DNA from: Candidatus Dechloromonas phosphorivorans
Lineage (GTDB): Bacteria > Pseudomonadota > Gammaproteobacteria > Burkholderiales > Rhodocyclaceae
Assembly (NCBI GenBank): GCA_016709495.1
Contig: JADJMS010000045.1
Location: 62,001 to 126,000 of the forward strand
Direction of reading: 5' to 3'
Length of the DNA stretch: 64,000 nucleotides
Shown here: positions 1 to 8,528 of the stretch, piece after piece
Layout: every line of letters starts with the position of its first letter
How positions within the stretch are numbered: position 1 is the stretch's first letter
Notes under the pieces: model-generated
Seen by the model: the letters and a program-made list of their open reading frames with translations, nothing else
Databases searched by the model: none
What the model was told of the DNA's origin: nothing
Translations under genes and position numbers: made by a program

Positions 1-1
1 A

Positions 2-736
2 CGCACCGGCGTCAATCTGGCCAACTGGCTGAGCTGCGAACCCGCGCCCGAAAGTGTTACGGTCAATGCCGTTTTAGGGTCAATTTTTTCACTTAAGCCG
101 GACGCTATTGGCAGCGCAGTTGCCGCCGGCTTCAAGATCCTCAAGTTGAAAGTTGGCTTGCAGCCAGTCGCTGAAGAAATCCGCCAGCTTCAAATATTGA
201 GCAACGCCCTTCCGCCAGGCATCCGTTGGCGGCTGGATGCCAACGCCGCGTGGTCAGCAGCCAATGCCCATACCTTCATCTGCGCCGCCCGGCAATTACC
301 CGTCGAAGGACTGGAAGAGCCACTACGCGAACCGTCTCACCATGGCTTGCGCGAGTTGCAGGCACTCGCCCCCTTCCCGCTGGCGATTGACGAATCAACG
401 CATTTGCTCGATCAAAATTTTTGGCTTGCGCCACCAGTGCAGCGCCTGGTCATCAAACCGGCGCGCTGTGGCGGACTGCTGGCCAGCATCGAACTGGCCT
501 TGCGCGCACGTGCTGCGGGGCTGGAAGTGATCATCACCTCCAGTCTGGAAAGCGCCTGCGGCCTGACTGCCTGCGCCCATCTAGCCGCCGCTGTGGCACC
601 TTTTTCCACGCATGGCCTGGCCAGCGCAGACTGGTTTGTTCATGACACAGGCCCGCCGCCGGTCATTGAAAATGGGCAAATGTTGATCCCAAAACAACCC
701 GGCATTGGTTTCAATCACTCATTTATTTCGTCTTAG
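2..736 (+). CDS. menC: o-Succinylbenzoate synthase, 5'-truncated by window edge
   Basis: Enolase-superfamily enzyme that dehydrates SHCHC to o-succinylbenzoate in menaquinone synthesis. The frame is open from base 2, so the N-terminal capping domain lies outside the window. The catalytic barrel is visible: LKLKVGL carries the KxK lysine pair, DANAAWS the first metal aspartate, GLEEPLRE a metal glutamate, LAIDEST a further acidic pair, and LVIKPARCGG the lysine on the far side of the active site. A FecR-type gene separates it from menE and menF on the same strand. Specificity for SHCHC is inferred from the men neighbours; alone, the fold could also be a dipeptide epimerase. Confidence 0.85.
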   Translation, partial: RTGVNLANWLSCEPAPESVTVNAVLGSIFSLKPDAIGSAVAAGFKILKLKVGLQPVAEEIRQLQILSNALPPGIRWRLDANAAWSAANAHTFICAARQLPVEGLEEPLREPSHHGLRELQALAPFPLAIDESTHLLDQNFWLAPPVQRLVIKPARCGGLLASIELALRARAAGLEVIITSSLESACGLTACAHLAAAVAPFSTHGLASADWFVHDTGPPPVIENGQMLIPKQPGIGFNHSFISS

Positions 737-789
737 CCCGAATGGATTAAACTCCACAGTATCGTCTTCGATTTTTTCCGGCCAGCCAA

Positions 790-2080
790 ATGACGCTCAA
801 TACACGCAACCTGTTCAACCGGATCACTCTGGCTTTCTTGCTCATTCTTGCAGCGGCTTTCCCGGCGCTGGCGGCTGATGAAGTGCAAAACAATCCGGAT
901 ACGGGAAAACCTTTTGCCAATGTCTGGCGCTTGCGTGGGGATGTCTTCGTTACCAGCAAGCTCGGCGTACCGCGTCGTTTGCGTGAGGGCAGCACGGTCT
1001 TCGTCGGTGAACAGGTACGTGCCGCGCCAAACAGCGAAGCCGTTTTGAAAACAGGGGACTCCGGCATCGTTGCGGTTCGCCCCGGCGCCGAGTTTGTTCC
1101 CGAACGCTTTGCCGCCGAAGGAAAATCGACCGACCGTCAGATCCTGCGCCTGATTACCGGCTCCCTGCGCGTCATCACCGGCTGGATCGGCCAGCTCAAC
1201 CGCAACGATCATCGCATCATCACCCCTCGGCCACCATCGGTATTCGCGGTACCGACCATGAACCCTATGTTTTGCCGCGTCCATGGCCAACGCCAACTAT
1301 CGTCAGGGAACCTACGACAAGGTCAATCGCGGCGCGACGCTGCTTGATGCCAATGGCGGCAATGTCGAGATCGACAGCGGCAAGGTCGGCTTCGCCCGCG
1401 ACCCCAGCGCCCCAGCCGTGCGCAATCGGGCGCTGATGACCGTCCTGCTCCCCGTCCTGCTGGCCAAGGTGCCCGAATTCTACGTGCCGGGCAGTTTCGA
1501 TCAGGAACTCGACCGCTACTCGGAAACCGTCGACGCGGTCAGCCAGAAACAACTGGAAAGCCGCACCGGCGTCAAACTGGCAGCGCCTACCAAAGCAGCC
1601 GCCCCCGCCAAAGCCAGCAGTGCTCCCGAACTGGCGCCGGAGCCGCCGCCACCGGTGATTGTCGGCTGTCCGCCACTCACCATCGGCGAAGCCTGGCTGG
1701 GCCGTTTTGACCGCGCTATTGTTCGGCGTGACATCAAGACCATCCTTGGCTTGTTTGCACCTGAGATTGTTGCCAAGGCAACGGTACGCAGCGGTGACGG
1801 CATGGCCACGCTGGAGTTCAAACGCGAGGAAATGGTCAATAGCACCTTGAACTCGATCGCCAGCCTCAAGGATTACCAACAACGCCGCGTTTCGCTTGAA
1901 GCGACGTTGGCCGAAGGCGAAACCGAAGCCACCTGCAAACAGGTTGTTGTCAAATCGATTGCCATCGAGCAAGGCCAGATGAACGGCCGGCCCTACCGTT
2001 TCGAAGCGCTGGAAGAATACCTGCTCGAACAGCGTAATGGCGAATGGCTGGCGATCACGGCTCACACAACACAACGCTAA
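790..2080 (+). CDS. FecR-domain secreted protein with C-terminal SnoaL-like region (frame broken twice)
   Basis: An N-terminal signal peptide (FLLILAAAFPALAADE) is followed by a FecR-like domain (RGDVFVTS, then LRLITGSLRVITGWIG), an Ala/Pro-rich linker, and a C-terminal region (WLGRFDRAIVRRDIKTILG onward) resembling SnoaL/NTF2-like folds. The reading frame moves twice: near 1228, where the expected TIGIRGTD motif sits in another frame, and near 1270-1285, after which ANANYRQGTYDKVNRG resumes. Both are one-base losses and probably sequence errors. FecR domains usually act as periplasmic or envelope sensors, but no sigma factor or TonB receptor lies nearby, so the role is unknown. It sits between menC and menE without obvious metabolic connection. 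Confidence 0.75.
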
Positions 2081-2129
2081 GATCCGTATTTCTTGATCTG
2101 GATCGCTGCGAAGCGATTCAGCGCCTGCG

Positions 2130-2135
2130 TATAAT
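2130..2135 (+). promoter_or_regulatory. Possible -10 box for menE
   Basis: A perfect TATAAT lies 9 bases before the menE start in the short gap after the FecR gene. No good -35 is found 16-18 bases upstream (that region reads TGCGAA), so this is only a candidate. It would let menE-menF be transcribed independently of the FecR-domain gene. Confidence 0.35.
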
Positions 2136-2144
2136 TCTCTGCTT

Positions 2145-3407
2145 ATGAAGATTGTACGCAGCCTGGCCCAACACCTGACTGATCACGCCGCCGATGTGCC
2201 TGATGCACTAGCGTTGATTACTGCCGGGCAAAGCTTTAGCTGGCTTGAATTACTGACTGAAACCGAACGCCTGGCCGAGAAAATCCCCGCCGTTCAGGAC
2301 GCCTTCATCCGGCAAGGCAGCAGCCTCGATCTTGCCCTGCATGCCTACGCCTGCAGCTTAAAAAATCGGCCGTTTTGGCCAGTTGACCGCAATGCTTTTC
2401 CGAGCAACATCCTGCCCGCCCCCAATACTGCCCTGATCATCAGCACCAGCGGTAGTGAAGGCGCGCCCAAGGCAGTACAGCTAAGCAACCGCAATCTTGA
2501 TGCCGCCGCCAGCGCCGCCAACCAACGCTTGCCGCTGCGCCCAGGCGACCTCTGGCTGGCCTGCCTGCCGCTCTATCACATCGGCGGCCAGTCCATCCTC
2601 TGGCGCTGCGCCCAAGCCGGGGCAACGGTCTTGCTGCACGAAGGCTTTGACACCGCCCACATTGCCGCCGCTCTATGCAATAAGCCGGTATCACATATTT
2701 CACTCGTCCCGGCCATGCTCGCCAGACTGTTGGAGAGCGGAGTCAAACCACCGCCCACCCTGCGGCACGCCATCATAGGCGGCGCCGCACTCGCCATGAC
2801 GCTCTACGAACGCGCCAGCGCGGCGGGCTGGCCGCTCAATCCAAGCTATGGCTTGAGCGAAAGCAGTGCGCAGATCGCAACCTGGACACCTGCTGATGGT
2901 CCCTGGCACGAAGGTCTGGTTGGTACAGCATTGGGCGAAAATGAAATTTCGCTGAACAACGACGGCCGCATCCTGATTCGTGGCCCGCAACGGATGACGG
3001 GTTATCTGGGAGAAGCCAGCCGTCAGCAGGACGATTGGTTCACCACCAGTGACCTTGGGAAAATTGATCAGAATCAGCGGTTGACCGTAACAGGTCGCGC
3101 TGACGACATGCTGATCAGCGGCGGCCGCAATGTTCACCCGAGCGAAGTGGAATCCTGTCTCGCCGCCTGCCCCGGCATACACGACGTGGCAGTCACCAGC
3201 CTGCCCGATCCGGTCTGGGGCGATCTGATCGTCGCCCTTGTCGTCGCCAGCTGCAGCCGCCAGGAAATCGGCGACTGGAGCAACACCCGACTGCCCTCTG
3301 CCGCCTGGCCACGGCGTATCATTCATCTGCCCAGCCTGCCGCGTAATGCAAGTGGCAAGCTCGAACGCAGCGCGCTCCACCATCTGGCCAGCGAAGCACT
3401 GCGATGA
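2145..3407 (+). CDS. menE: o-Succinylbenzoate--CoA ligase
   Basis: Adenylate-forming (ANL) enzyme that activates o-succinylbenzoate with ATP and loads it onto CoA. Visible motifs in order: the phosphate-binding loop ISTSGSEGAPKAVQLS (about residue 100), YGLSESSAQIATW (adenine/ATP region), the hinge with GRADDMLISGGRNVHPSEVE, and the C-terminal catalytic lysine in RNASGKLERSAL. At 420 aa it is slightly short for the family, with a reduced N-terminal lobe, as is common in MenE. It overlaps menF by ATGA. Assignment relies on fold motifs plus menC/menF context; substrate specificity cannot be read from sequence alone. Confidence 0.85.
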   Translation: MKIVRSLAQHLTDHAADVPDALALITAGQSFSWLELLTETERLAEKIPAVQDAFIRQGSSLDLALHAYACSLKNRPFWPVDRNAFPSNILPAPNTALIISTSGSEGAPKAVQLSNRNLDAAASAANQRLPLRPGDLWLACLPLYHIGGQSILWRCAQAGATVLLHEGFDTAHIAAALCNKPVSHISLVPAMLARLLESGVKPPPTLRHAIIGGAALAMTLYERASAAGWPLNPSYGLSESSAQIATWTPADGPWHEGLVGTALGENEISLNNDGRILIRGPQRMTGYLGEASRQQDDWFTTSDLGKIDQNQRLTVTGRADDMLISGGRNVHPSEVESCLAACPGIHDVAVTSLPDPVWGDLIVALVVASCSRQEIGDWSNTRLPSAAWPRRIIHLPSLPRNASGKLERSALHHLASEALR

Positions 3408-4741
3408 ACAGCAGCTTGCACGCCCGACTTGCCGACCCCGGCTTACTCCGCCAACTGGAAATGCGGGCAACCGGCGCTCCTGGTTCGGCACTGGTCAGTC
3501 ATACGCTCGATCTCGGTCCTGGCATTGACAATTGGCTGGCGCATTTGCCCGCCAATGGACCCTACTGGTACCGTGCCCAACCCGCCAGTGACGAATTCCG
3601 CCTCGGCCTTGGCCACGTGCTGCATGTCTGCAGCGATGGCCCGCAGCGCTTTGCTGCACTGGCCAACGCTTACGCCGGTTTGACTCACGACTGGCGCCAC
3701 AGTGGCCATGCACTTGCCTTCGCTGGTTTTGCCTTTCCTCCCCAGTCGGGCAATAACGACCTGCCCGCCGCCCTGCTCGCTGTGCCGGCCTTACTGCTCG
3801 AAAGCATTGATGGACGTTGCCGGGTCACCCTGAGCAGCACTGTTTCCCGTCTTGGTGAAGCAATCACCCAATGGCGCAAATTGCTTGCCCATCCCGCTCT
3901 TTCCCAGCCTGTTCAGTATTTCCCCGAAGCTGATCGCACATTGGCCGAACGGGCCTGGGTAGCACGCGTCAACGCAGCGCGTCGCGACATCCACCAAGGT
4001 CGAATCGACAATGTGGTGCTGGCGCGCAGTCGCAAGCTACTGGCGAACGCCCCAGTTTCGGCCCGCCAATTGCTGGCAACGCTGTGTGAGCATCACACGG
4101 ATGCCTGTATCTACGCCTTCAGCCAAGGTAGCAGCACTTTTCTCGGGGCGACTCCCGAACGTCTGATTCGTCTCAGTGGCAGGCAAATTGAATCGGATGC
4201 GCTGGCCGGCACCGCTTGGCCCGGTTCAGGCGAACTGGCCGGCAGCAAAAACCAGCACGAGCAATCGCTGGTTGTTCAAGCCATCATGCAAGCGCTTGAA
4301 CCGCTCTGCGTGTTGCCGCCAAGTGCCAGGCCGGTTGAAATCCATGCCGCAGGCCAACTCACCCATTTACGCAACCGCATCAGCGGTCAGGTGCAAAGAG
4401 GAACCACCCTGTTCGATCTGCTCCGCGTCCTCCACCCCACCCCGGCCGTCGGCGGCTATCCGACAGCGGCGGCCATCAATTGGCTGGCGGACCACGGCGA
4501 ACAACGTAGCGGCTGGTACAGCGGCGGCATCGGCATAATCGACGGCGCAGGCAATGGCGATTTCTCGGTCGCCCTGCGCTCGGCGCTGATCCAAGGCACT
4601 AGCATAGAACTGCATGCCGGCGCCGGCATCGTCGCCGACTCCGACCCCTGGCAGGAATTGGCCGAAACCAACGCCAAACTCGGCACCCTGCTTGATGCGC
4701 TGCACGGAACATCGAATCGGCAGCAACTAAAAAACCGATAA
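3404..4741 (+). CDS. menF: Isochorismate synthase
   Basis: Chorismate-utilising enzyme that converts chorismate to isochorismate, the first committed step of menaquinone synthesis. The C-terminal chorismate-binding domain is clear: RDIHQGRIDNVVLARS, GATPERLIRL, DALAGTAWPG, HPTPAVGGYPT and the final GAGIVADSDPWQELAET, which carries Mg-binding acidic residues. The start codon overlaps the menE stop (ATGA), indicating translational coupling. Length (445 aa) fits MenF/EntC/DhbC. No menD, menH or menB lies in the window, so the rest of the pathway must be elsewhere or upstream of base 1. A siderophore-type isochorismate synthase is possible but less likely beside menC/menE. Confidence 0.88.
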   Translation: MNSSLHARLADPGLLRQLEMRATGAPGSALVSHTLDLGPGIDNWLAHLPANGPYWYRAQPASDEFRLGLGHVLHVCSDGPQRFAALANAYAGLTHDWRHSGHALAFAGFAFPPQSGNNDLPAALLAVPALLLESIDGRCRVTLSSTVSRLGEAITQWRKLLAHPALSQPVQYFPEADRTLAERAWVARVNAARRDIHQGRIDNVVLARSRKLLANAPVSARQLLATLCEHHTDACIYAFSQGSSTFLGATPERLIRLSGRQIESDALAGTAWPGSGELAGSKNQHEQSLVVQAIMQALEPLCVLPPSARPVEIHAAGQLTHLRNRISGQVQRGTTLFDLLRVLHPTPAVGGYPTAAAINWLADHGEQRSGWYSGGIGIIDGAGNGDFSVALRSALIQGTSIELHAGAGIVADSDPWQELAETNAKLGTLLDALHGTSNRQQLKNR

Positions 4742-4828
4742 CGCCTCCACTTGTCATCGTCCAGAAATATTAGTGCAACAAAATGACGGACTTGGAGCAT
4801 ATACTTCAAGAAAAAAGTGGAGACCGAG

Positions 4829-6910
4829 ATGATCCGTCACAATAGCCAGCCGCACTTTCCGACACAAAATTACCTGAACCGCGAACTCGGCCTGCTCGCC
4901 TTCAATCGCCGCGTTCTGGCCCAGGCCGAAGATGAGCGCGTGCCGCTGCTCGAACGGCTACGCTTTTTGTGCATCGTCTCCAGCAATCTCGACGAATTCT
5001 TTGAAATTCGCATGGCCGGCCTCAAGGAACAGGTAAGAGCCAAAGCGCGGATTATCACCACCGACGGCAAGACCGCGCAGGAGGCCTACCGCCTGGTTTC
5101 GGCAGAAGCGCACGCCATCGTCACCGAACAATACAAGCACCTGAACGACATCATCCTGCCAGCCCTGGCCGAAGAAGGCATCCGTTTTCTGCGCCGTTCA
5201 AAATGGAACGAAGCGCAACGCGAGTGGATACGCCAATACTTCATCCGTGAAATGGTGCCGGTATTGACGCCAATCGGGCTTGATCCCTCGCACCCTTTCC
5301 CGAAAGTGCTCAACAAGAGCCTGAATTTCGCCATCGAACTGGAAGGCAAGGATGCCTTCGGGCGCAGTTCCAATGCCGCCATTGTTCAGGCACCGCGCGT
5401 ATTGCCGCGCGTCATCCAGTTGCCGGAAGAGTTGGCAGGCTGTGCCTATGGCTTCGTATTCCTGTCATCCATCCTGCACGAATTTGTCGGCGAATTATTC
5501 ACCGGCATGACCGTCCTCGGCTGCTACCAGTTCCGCGCCACGCGCAATTCCGACCTTTTCGTTGATGAGGAAGAAGTCACCAATCTGCGCACCAAACTGC
5601 AGGGCGAATTGCCGCACCGCCACTTCGGCGACGCCGTGCGCCTTGAAATTGCCGAGAACTGCTCGCCGGCCATGACCGACTTTCTGCTCACGCAATTCGG
5701 GCTGGCCCATTCCGATCTCTATCGCGTCGAAGGCCCGGTCAATCTGGTTCGTTTGATGCAGGTACCGGACTGGGTGGACCGCCCGGACATGAAGTTTTCG
5801 CCTTTCGTTCCCGGCCTGCCCAAGGCTGTCGGCAAGGGTGCCAATATTTTTGACAGTATCCGGCGCAACGACATCCTGTTGCATCACCCCTACCAATCCT
5901 TTGCGCCGGTCATCGAATTCCTCAACCAGGCCGCCAATGATCCACAGGTTGTGGCAATCAAGATGACGGTCTACCGCACCGGCACCGATTCGGTACTGAT
6001 GCAGTCACTGATCCGCGCCGCCCAAAGCGGCAAGGAAGTTACCGTCGTTGTCGAACTGATGGCGCGTTTTGACGAAGAAGCCAATATCAGTTGGGCCACC
6101 AAACTGGAAGAAGTCGGCGCCCATGTGGTTTATGGCGTGGTCGGCTACAAGACGCACGCCAAGGCGCTGCTCATTGTCCGGCGCGAAGATTCCGGCCTCG
6201 TGCGCTATGCCCACCTCGGCACCGGCAACTATCACCCACGCACGGCGCGTCTATATTCTGATTTCGGCCTGATGACCTGCAATGAAGAAATCACCAACGA
6301 CGTCAGCGAAGTGTTCAAGCAACTCACTGGCCTGGGCAAGGCACGCACCCTGAAACACCTTTGGCAAGCCCCCTTCACCCTGCAACCCAATGTGGTCGCC
6401 GGCATCCGCGCGGAAGCGGATACCGCGCGCGCTGGCGGCAAGGGACGCGTTGTCGCCAAAATGAATTCGCTAGTCGAACCAGAAGTCATCAACGCGCTCT
6501 ACGAAGCCTCGCAGGCTGGCGTTTCAATTGACCTGATGATCCGTGGCGTTTGTGCCTTGCGCCCTGGCGTTCCCGGCTTGTCTGACAATATCCGCGTGCG
6601 CTCAATCATTGGCCGCTTCCTCGAACATCATCGAATTTTCTATTTTTACGCTGGCGGCAAGGAAAACGTCTATCTCTCCAGCGCCGACTGGATGGAGCGC
6701 AATTTCTTCAAGCGCATCGAACTCGCCTTCCCCATTCTCGACCCCAAATTGAAGAAACGCGTGATCACCGAAGGCCTCAAGTTCTATCTGGCTGACAATC
6801 AGCAAGGCTGGGACATGAATGGAGCTGGCGCTTATCAGCGCCGCCGCTCGGCCCGTGCCAAACCGCACAATGCGCAGGGCGAGTTGATGATTACGCTGGG
6901 TGGCGGGTAA
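4829..6910 (+). CDS. ppk: Polyphosphate kinase 1
   Basis: Membrane-associated enzyme that reversibly transfers the gamma-phosphate of ATP to polyphosphate. Full length (693 aa), with the N-terminal helical domain beginning YLNRELGLLAFNRRVLAQ, the head domain, and two phospholipase-D-like C-terminal domains. YKTHAKALLIVRRE contains the histidine expected to be phosphorylated, HLGTGNYHPRTARLYSDFG follows it, and SSADWMERNFFKRIELAFP is the closing family signature. An in-frame GTG at 4817 is possible, but GGAG at 4819-4822 sits six bases before the ATG at 4829, so that ATG is preferred. It is monocistronic, ending at a bidirectional hairpin shared with rhlE. No ppx neighbour is present. Confidence 0.95.
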   Translation: MIRHNSQPHFPTQNYLNRELGLLAFNRRVLAQAEDERVPLLERLRFLCIVSSNLDEFFEIRMAGLKEQVRAKARIITTDGKTAQEAYRLVSAEAHAIVTEQYKHLNDIILPALAEEGIRFLRRSKWNEAQREWIRQYFIREMVPVLTPIGLDPSHPFPKVLNKSLNFAIELEGKDAFGRSSNAAIVQAPRVLPRVIQLPEELAGCAYGFVFLSSILHEFVGELFTGMTVLGCYQFRATRNSDLFVDEEEVTNLRTKLQGELPHRHFGDAVRLEIAENCSPAMTDFLLTQFGLAHSDLYRVEGPVNLVRLMQVPDWVDRPDMKFSPFVPGLPKAVGKGANIFDSIRRNDILLHHPYQSFAPVIEFLNQAANDPQVVAIKMTVYRTGTDSVLMQSLIRAAQSGKEVTVVVELMARFDEEANISWATKLEEVGAHVVYGVVGYKTHAKALLIVRREDSGLVRYAHLGTGNYHPRTARLYSDFGLMTCNEEITNDVSEVFKQLTGLGKARTLKHLWQAPFTLQPNVVAGIRAEADTARAGGKGRVVAKMNSLVEPEVINALYEASQAGVSIDLMIRGVCALRPGVPGLSDNIRVRSIIGRFLEHHRIFYFYAGGKENVYLSSADWMERNFFKRIELAFPILDPKLKKRVITEGLKFYLADNQQGWDMNGAGAYQRRRSARAKPHNAQGELMITLGGG

Positions 6911-6917
6911 AAACACC

Positions 6918-6950
6918 TGTTACGGTCAACGGCAAAACCATCAAAAAATG
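6918..6950 (+). repeat. Dispersed TGTTACGGTCAACG element, copy after ppk
   Basis: Core TGTTACGGTCAACGG starts 7 bases after the ppk stop and is followed by CAAAA, a 5-base gap and AAAAAA. Core plus two A-tracts recurs through the window (see copies at 29581, 30922, 36470, 38453 and 48010). Confidence 0.75.
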
Positions 6951-6971
6951 CGGCTCAAATGCCGCATTTTT
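6944..6971. terminator. Bidirectional terminator between ppk and rhlE
   Basis: Perfect 11-bp stem AAAAATGCGGC / GCCGCATTTTT with a six-base loop. The A and T tracts flank the stem, so it can end transcripts from ppk (plus) and rhlE (minus). Confidence 0.85.
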
Positions 6972-8324
6972 ATTGGCCAGATTTAACGCGCACCACCTTG
7001 GCAGCAGGCTTGCGTGCACCGCCAGACCCTGCTTTTTAACCGGCGGCCGGCGCGGTTTGCTGGCTGGGGCGTCAAAGCCCTCCCAGTTGCTTGGGACACC
7101 TTTGCTTGGGCCACGCGCTGATTTCGGCAGTTTGGGCTTTTTCGGTTTTTTGATGATCTGGCCTGCGCCATTGGTCATTGGCACGCGGTGCTCCGGTTCA
7201 AAACCCGGCTCCTCCTCACGCACCAAAGTCTGCTTGGTCAGCGTTTCGATGGCCGACAACATATTGACTTCATCGGCACAGACCAGCGAAATCGCTTCGC
7301 CCTTGGCACCTGCGCGCCCGGTACGACCAATTCGGTGAATGTGATCTTCGGCAACAATCGGCAGATCAAAATTGACAACATGTGGCAGATCATCAGTATC
7401 CAGACCGCGGGCGGCAACATCGGTGGCAACCAGAATCTGCACTTCGCCTGCCTTGAAGCTTTCAAGTGCTTGCAGGCGGCTGGCTTGCGCTTTGTCGCCA
7501 TGAATTGAATCCGCGCGGATTTTCTTGGCAAGCAGCGTTTGCACCAGTTGCTCGACGCCCTTGCGGGTTTTTACAAAACCAGCACCTGACCCCAGCGATT
7601 GGTCTTGAGCAAATGGCAGAACAAATCTGTCTTCAATTTCTTGTCGACCGGAACAACCCATTGTTTGACGCTTTTAACCGTTGTGTTGCGCGGGCTGATT
7701 TCGATACTGAGCGGCTGGACCAGCAGTTTGCCAGCCATCGCCCGAATTTCGTCAGAAAACGTGGCAGAGAAAAGCAGGGTTTGCAATCGCTTGGGCAATG
7801 CAGCAAATACTGCATTCAGCTCGTTGGAAAAACCAAGATCGAGCATGCGATCCGCTTCGTCCAGCACCAGTGTTTGCACTTGCGAAAACTTCACAGCATT
7901 TTGCCGATGCAGGTCAAGCAGACGACCCGGCGTGGCGACAAGCACATCGATCCCTTTGCGCAGCTTCATCATTTGCGGGTTGATGCTGACGCCACCGTAG
8001 GCCGCGTAAGTGCTGACTGGTAAATGCTCACCATATTCACGGAAACTGGCGTGAACCTGCTCGGCCAACTCGCGGGTTGGCACCAGCACCAGAACGCGCA
8101 CTGAATTGGCGTTAACCGGCGGTCCTTCGGTGCTCAGTCTTTGCAGCAAAGGCAAGGCAAAACCGGCAGTCTTGCCGGTACCGGTTTTGCGCGGCTGCCA
8201 TCAGGTCACGGCCGGCCAGCACGGCAGGAATTGCTTGCGTTTGAACCGGGGTTGGCGTTTTGTAATCCAGTCGCTCCAGAGTACGGAGCAAGGGTTCAAT
8301 CAGAGCGAGTGAGGCAAAAGTCAT
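6970..8324 (-). CDS. rhlE: DEAD-box ATP-dependent RNA helicase, RhlE-type (three frame breaks)
   Basis: RNA helicase of the RhlE group. N-terminal Q motif (YKTPTPVQTQAIPAVL), motif I (AQTGTGKT, after correcting one extra A near 8187), PTRELAEQV, ATPGRLLDL, the DEAD box in VLDEADRMLDLG, SATFSDEI, then domain 2 with GLDTDDLPHVVNFDLP and HRIGRTGRAGAKGEA. A lost T near 7577 (VLVFVKTRKG) and a lost A near 7040 explain the other breaks; with the last repaired, the protein ends in a basic tail (AAKVVRVKSGQ) at a TAA inside the terminator stem. About 450 aa, normal for RhlE. The start abuts the stop of the small membrane-protein gene upstream, suggesting co-transcription. All breaks are homopolymer indels. 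Confidence 0.85.
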
Positions 8325-8510
8325 TTAGTCAGGTTTCTTCCGGCTGTCATCGCCAGGGGTAAAGAACAAGGCGACACCCACCGCAATCAGCGCCAATGGC
8401 CACCATTTGCGCATGAGTTGAACCAGATCCAGTTCAAAAAGATCGAGATTGACGGCCAGTGCCACAGCACCAATCACCAGCAGTGCAACGGCGGCAAAAT
8501 TCCCCTTCAT
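8325..8510 (-). CDS. Small two-segment membrane protein, LiaI/DUF5668-like
   Basis: 61 aa with two hydrophobic stretches (AAVALLVIGAVALAVNLDLF and WWPLALIAVGVALFF) joined by a short amphipathic turn (LVQLMRKW) and a charged C-terminus (DDSRKKPD). The pattern matches the LiaI-LiaF-like transmembrane region often annotated DUF5668. The gene lies between relA and rhlE on the same strand, with rhlE starting immediately after its stop codon. No function can be assigned; an envelope role is only inferred from topology. Confidence 0.65.
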   Translation of the reverse strand: MKGNFAAVALLVIGAVALAVNLDLFELDLVQLMRKWWPLALIAVGVALFFTPGDDSRKKPD

Positions 8511-8528
8511 CTGGACACTCCTTATGGT

